This document shows, in pieces, positions 61,095-64,000 of a DNA stretch of 64,000 bases (position 1 is the stretch's first letter; each line of letters begins with the position of its first letter). A program made the translations under genes and the position numbers. The stretch covers positions 186,001 through 250,000 of the forward strand of contig JAEZKU010000024.1 in the NCBI GenBank assembly GCA_023436065.1. The letters run 5' to 3'. Below the pieces are notes generated by a model that did not search any database, was not told where the DNA came from, and saw only the letters and a list, made by a program, of their open reading frames with translations. This stretch comes from Bacillota bacterium (GTDB lineage Bacteria > Bacillota > Clostridia > Lachnospirales > Lachnospiraceae).

Positions 61095-61988
61095 ATGAAA
61101 AGCTTCAAAAAGTATGTAGGTTTATTGCTAAGTGTGCTCATGCTGGTATCCCTGGCAGCCTGTGGTAATTCAGCCGGCGACAGCAGCACAACATCGACAC
61201 CTGCAAGTTCAGCTCCTACAGGTACAGAAACAAAATTTTCACCTGATGTACAAGCGATTATTGACCGTGGTGTACTGAGAGTAGGCGTTAAAAATGCCGT
61301 TATCGGGTTTGGTTATCAAGATCCGTTGACAAAGGAATACTCCGGACTTGAAATATCATTGGCTGAGAAAATTGCTGAGAAGTTAGGTGTTGACGTCGAG
61401 TATACTGCCGTAACAGCCGCTACTCGTACCGAGCTCTTAGACTCCGGTGATATCGATTGCGTGCTTGCAACCTTTACTATCACAGATGAAAGAAAGAAGA
61501 ACTGGGACTTCTCAACACCTTACTTTACAGACTATGTTACCGTTCTGGTTGAAAACTCCTCCGGAATTAAGTCTCTTGCAGATTTAGCGGATAAGAAGGT
61601 TGGCGTTTCCTCCGGTTCAACTTCTGCAAAAGCGCTGGTTAATGCCATGATTGAAGGTGGACTTATCAGTAAAGACGGCTTTAATGAAGAAAGCTTTGAT
61701 CCTGCAACCTGGACCACCGGTGTTTCCTTCCAGCAGTTTGATGATTATCCAACAATCTCTACGGCTTTGAGCGCTAAGGAAATAGATGCCTTCTGCGTGG
61801 ATAAGTCCATCCTTGCTGTATACCATACCGAGGGCAGATCCTATATTGAGGAGAAGTTCGCACCTCAGAACTATGGTGTTGCAACAAAGAAAGGCTCCGG
61901 ATTCTCGCCGTTCGTTGAAGAGCTGATTACCGGATGGTTGGGCGATGGGACCATCGACAGCTTGATTAAAGAGAACAATTTGCAGTAA
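61095..61988 (+). CDS. Polar amino-acid ABC substrate-binding lipoprotein
   Basis: 297 residues. The signal peptide ends in VSLAACGNS, a lipobox, followed by a Ser/Thr-rich linker (27-48). The family 3 binding fold follows, with IIDRGVLRVGVKNAVIGFGYQDP, YSGLEISLAEKIAEKLG and DFSTPYFTDYVTVLV. The ligand-binding Arg is in DERKKNWDF-type context. AAAGGAGG precedes the ATG. It delivers a polar amino acid to the permeases; specificity (Glu/Gln/Asp or other) is not clear. Confidence 0.93.
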   Translation: MKSFKKYVGLLLSVLMLVSLAACGNSAGDSSTTSTPASSAPTGTETKFSPDVQAIIDRGVLRVGVKNAVIGFGYQDPLTKEYSGLEISLAEKIAEKLGVDVEYTAVTAATRTELLDSGDIDCVLATFTITDERKKNWDFSTPYFTDYVTVLVENSSGIKSLADLADKKVGVSSGSTSAKALVNAMIEGGLISKDGFNEESFDPATWTTGVSFQQFDDYPTISTALSAKEIDAFCVDKSILAVYHTEGRSYIEEKFAPQNYGVATKKGSGFSPFVEELITGWLGDGTIDSLIKENNLQ

Positions 61989-62015
61989 GCATTTTGACAA
62001 AATGAATGAGCTACA

Positions 62016-62038
62016 GGGCTTCGCCTCTTGCGAAGCCC
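62016..62038 (+). terminator. Intercistronic hairpin between binding protein and permease
   Basis: GGGCTTCGC-CTCTT-GCGAAGCCC, followed by CTTGTT. It occupies the same operon position as the hairpin at 25653 in the sugar operon and probably reduces permease expression. Confidence 0.6.
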
Positions 62039-62123
62039 CTTGTTATAAAGTCAATAATACTGACTGATTATTGTAACATCATCAGGAATCATTGGCATAA
62101 TGAATTGAACAGGAGGAAATGGT

Positions 62124-62855
62124 ATGGAGGGTTTATTTTCTATATCTGGATGGGAAAAAGTATGGACATTCCGTTCCACCTTTCTGCTGGGGTTGCTAAA
62201 TAGCGGTAGAATGGCATTGTTCGCTCTGCTACTATCATTGGTGCTCGGGATAATCTTCGGTTTGATGGCTACCAGCAGCAAAAAATTCTTAAGGGGAATA
62301 AGCCGTGTTTATGTGGAGCTGATACAGAACACACCGCTGGTTCTTCAGTTGTGTTGCCTGTATTACGCTCTTGCTTTTTCGGGATACAGCATAGGAATCA
62401 TTGCTACCGGAACCATTTCTCTCGGTGTCTATCACGGCGCTTATATGTCTGAGGTTGTACGGGCCGGAATTGGCTCTATCTCCAAGGGACAGTTTGAGGC
62501 TGCTGATTCGCAAGGGTTTAACTACATAGGAAAAATGTATTACGTTATTTTGCCCCAAAGTATTAAAATCATCCTTCCACCCATGGCTAATCAGGTTGTC
62601 AATTTAATAAAAAACACTTCCTGTCTTTACATCATCGGAGGGGCCGATCTTATCTCTGTAACCTACAGCTTTGTTACAGGCGCCTCAACCGGTGGAGCTT
62701 ATGCGCCTGCGTACCTGTTAAGCGGACTTCTGTTCTTTATTATTTGCTTTCCGCTATCGACCCTTGCAAGCACCTGGGAGAATTCTCTGAAGAAGAGAGA
62801 GTCAAGGACGGTCGAAGCGCAAAACACTTTGACGAAAGGGATGGTGGCTAAGTAA
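62124..62855 (+). CDS. Amino-acid ABC transporter permease
   Basis: 243 residues with about five hydrophobic helices. The EAA motif region is GQFEAADSQGFNYIGKMYYVILPQS near 128-152, and YVELIQNTPLVLQL near 65 is typical of HisMQ-type permeases. AGGAGGAAATGGT precedes the ATG. Its stop overlaps the start of the next permease (TAATG). The two form a heterodimeric channel. Confidence 0.95.
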   Translation: MEGLFSISGWEKVWTFRSTFLLGLLNSGRMALFALLLSLVLGIIFGLMATSSKKFLRGISRVYVELIQNTPLVLQLCCLYYALAFSGYSIGIIATGTISLGVYHGAYMSEVVRAGIGSISKGQFEAADSQGFNYIGKMYYVILPQSIKIILPPMANQVVNLIKNTSCLYIIGGADLISVTYSFVTGASTGGAYAPAYLLSGLLFFIICFPLSTLASTWENSLKKRESRTVEAQNTLTKGMVAK

Positions 62856-63622
62856 TGAATACATTGGGTAATAGCTTGTCCATGTTAAAAAATCCGACGG
62901 TTCTTAGCTATTTATTATCAGGTATTGCCTTTACATTGATAATATCCGTTGTCGCTGTCGGAATCGGTCTGCTTTTAGGCTCCATCCTGGCACTTGTCAG
63001 GAACTACTGCAAAAGTAAACGCAACCGTATATTCAAATGGTTAGCTACAGCTTATATAGAGATTTTCAGAAATACGCCCCTATTGTTGTGGATATTTATC
63101 TGCCTGGTGTTCTTCCCGGTGCCGGAATTTCTGTCCAAGAAAATGTTCGGACTGACTTCGGTAGAGGTAAAGTTGTTGTTTAAAGGCTCCATGGCTCTGA
63201 TACTATTCACTTCCTCAGTCATTGCCGAGATTGTGCGGGGTGGTTTGAACTCCGTACCCCATGGACAGTTTGAAGCCGGACATTCTCAGGGCTTTAGTAC
63301 AGTACAGATTATGATCTACATTGTACTGCCCCAGGCTTACAGAAATATCGTCCCCACCTTGCTCAGCCAGGTTATCACAACCATTAAGGACTCTTCCTAT
63401 CTGGCCAATATCGCAGTTATCGAGTTAATGAGCAGGGTAAAAACCTTGCTGAGCGCGGCAAACAGATATAACGGCACCGGTTCCATCAATGTTTCAGATG
63501 TCTTTGTTCTGTTTGGCTATGCAGCGATTATTTATTTTGTCATTAACTTTCTATTGTCCTCCCTGGTCAGATATATACAAAAGCATCCTCGGATTCCAAA
63601 GGCTACAACCCGTACACTCTAA
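62855..63622 (+). CDS. Amino-acid ABC transporter permease
   Basis: 255 residues with five to six hydrophobic helices. YIEIFRNTPLLLWIF near 68 and GQFEAGHSQGFSTVQIMIYIVLPQ near 137 are the HisMQ-type signatures. Translationally coupled to the preceding permease by a one-base overlap. It is the last gene of the transporter operon before the kinase-like gene. Confidence 0.95.
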   Translation: MNTLGNSLSMLKNPTVLSYLLSGIAFTLIISVVAVGIGLLLGSILALVRNYCKSKRNRIFKWLATAYIEIFRNTPLLLWIFICLVFFPVPEFLSKKMFGLTSVEVKLLFKGSMALILFTSSVIAEIVRGGLNSVPHGQFEAGHSQGFSTVQIMIYIVLPQAYRNIVPTLLSQVITTIKDSSYLANIAVIELMSRVKTLLSAANRYNGTGSINVSDVFVLFGYAAIIYFVINFLLSSLVRYIQKHPRIPKATTRTL

Positions 63623-63701
63623 AGTTGTTAGCTTGATTTGTATGAATACAGTCATTGCCTTTTGCTATACTTAGATAAACCGCGCAAAGGAGGCTTAACT
63701 T

Positions 63702-64000
63702 TTGGAAAACTATGTTATAACAATATCAAGACAATTCGCCAGCTTTGGTCGATCAATCGCTCAGAAGTTGTCTCAGGAGCTTTCTGTGGAGTTCTATGAC
63801 AGAGATATCGTTGAAGCTACAGCAAAGAGGATGGGGCAGCCCATACCGGTCATCAGCAATGAAGAAGAAAATGTACCTCCTGATTTCTTCAAAAGAAAAT
63901 ATCCTTTGGGCATGGGTGTGGCCAACATTCAGGATGAGATATTTAGTGTTCAATCAAACATTATCAGGGACATAGCCCTAAGAGAGTCCTGCATTATCGT
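63702..64000 (+). CDS. Cytidylate kinase-like family protein, N-terminal part (runs off the window)
   Basis: The frame starts at a TTG (63702) with AAAGGAGG 8 bases upstream. It reads MENYVITISRQFASFGRSIAQKL, then LSVEFYDRDIVEATAKRMG, and continues open to the end of the window (about 99 codons). The S-R-x-x-x-S-x-G start in place of a Walker A loop, followed by YDRDIV, is typical of the cytidylate-kinase-like family of Firmicutes. Nucleotide kinase activity is uncertain for this family. It may be the last gene of the amino-acid ABC operon. Confidence 0.8.
   Translation, partial: MENYVITISRQFASFGRSIAQKLSQELSVEFYDRDIVEATAKRMGQPIPVISNEEENVPPDFFKRKYPLGMGVANIQDEIFSVQSNIIRDIALRESCII

Noticed and set aside
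1..64000. CRISPR array, tRNA or rRNA genes, complete insertion sequence
   Set aside because: No regularly spaced direct repeats, no cloverleaf with CCA-type end and no transposase gene were seen in either strand.

Overview
The window looks like chromosomal DNA of a low-GC, anaerobic Firmicute, most likely a Lachnospiraceae/Clostridium cluster XIVa relative. The reasons are: AT-rich intergenic DNA, strong AGGAGG-type ribosome binding sites, several TTG/GTG starts, sigma-A promoters (one perfect TTGACA-N17-TATAAT at 60162-60190), many intrinsic terminators, and gene types common in that group (EFR1 flavodoxin/ferredoxin, MocR regulators, CPBP protease, AraC-type two-component sugar ABC locus). 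There is no rRNA, tRNA, CRISPR array, prophage or complete insertion sequence that I can see. It is an accessory region of small transport, stress, detoxification and regulatory units, with several decayed gene fragments between them.

Layout. 1-5.7 kb: start of a TetR gene with a twin palindromic operator, a UvrA2-like ABC ATPase without the UvrB-binding domain, a membrane-anchored esterase, an EamA transporter and an ATC-hydrolase-family protein. 5.8-14.3 kb is a redox, iron and nitrosative-stress block. It holds thioredoxin, a rhodanese gene stopped by an in-frame TGA, the di-iron Fe-S repair protein RIC behind an FNR-type site, a three-gene ribulose-monophosphate operon (cupin phosphoglucose isomerase, hxlA, hxlB), a GyrI-like/cysteine-cluster fusion protein, MarR plus EFR1 ferredoxin, and an encapsulin shell gene directly downstream of its encapsulated-ferritin cargo. 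14.3-20.9 kb: LysE/LysR pair, PadR/DUF4097 pair, and a divergent XpaC-TelA operon. 21-27.8 kb: AraC-type response regulator and histidine kinase beside a sugar ABC transporter, then a lipoprotein with two similar halves. 28-34.6 kb: MocR divergent from an ornithine cyclodeaminase/PhzF pair, MBL and VOC proteins, a MarR fragment, and a translationally coupled SDR/acetoacetate-decarboxylase-like pair. 34.7-43.5 kb: GyrI-like protein, SDR/flavodoxin pair, DODA-type dioxygenase, APH(3')-like kinase, CPBP protease, hydrolase/TetR pair and a MATE pump. 43.7-52.5 kb: a large secreted multidomain protein with an embedded thioredoxin-like domain, GNAT, a second MATE/AraC pair, an HD hydrolase, an esterase and a QueG-like Fe-S protein. 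52.8-59.7 kb: beta-helix protein and SfsA, AlkD-type repair protein, PdxR-type regulator divergent from an EamA exporter, and AraC/GyrI. 59.7-64 kb: remnant DNA (partial sfsA copy, GGGGACGGGG repeats, flavin-oxidoreductase fragment), then a polar amino-acid ABC operon and the start of a cytidylate-kinase-like gene.

How the parts may work together (inference). The 5.8-14.3 kb block gathers functions useful to an anaerobe meeting oxygen, nitric oxide or iron fluctuation: thiol reduction, Fe-S repair, iron sequestration in a protein nanocompartment, and a low-potential flavodoxin/ferredoxin. Elsewhere the recurring unit is a regulator next to a transporter or modifying enzyme (TetR/UvrA2, LysR/LysE, MocR/OCD-PhzF, PdxR/EamA, TetR/hydrolase, AraC/MATE), each with a recognisable palindrome or repeat in the shared intergenic DNA. 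The most unusual items are the secreted protein with a single-cysteine thioredoxin-like domain, the UGA-interrupted rhodanese gene, the consensus promoter followed at once by a terminator hairpin, the GyrI/Cys-cluster fusion, and the encapsulin/EncFtn nanocompartment.
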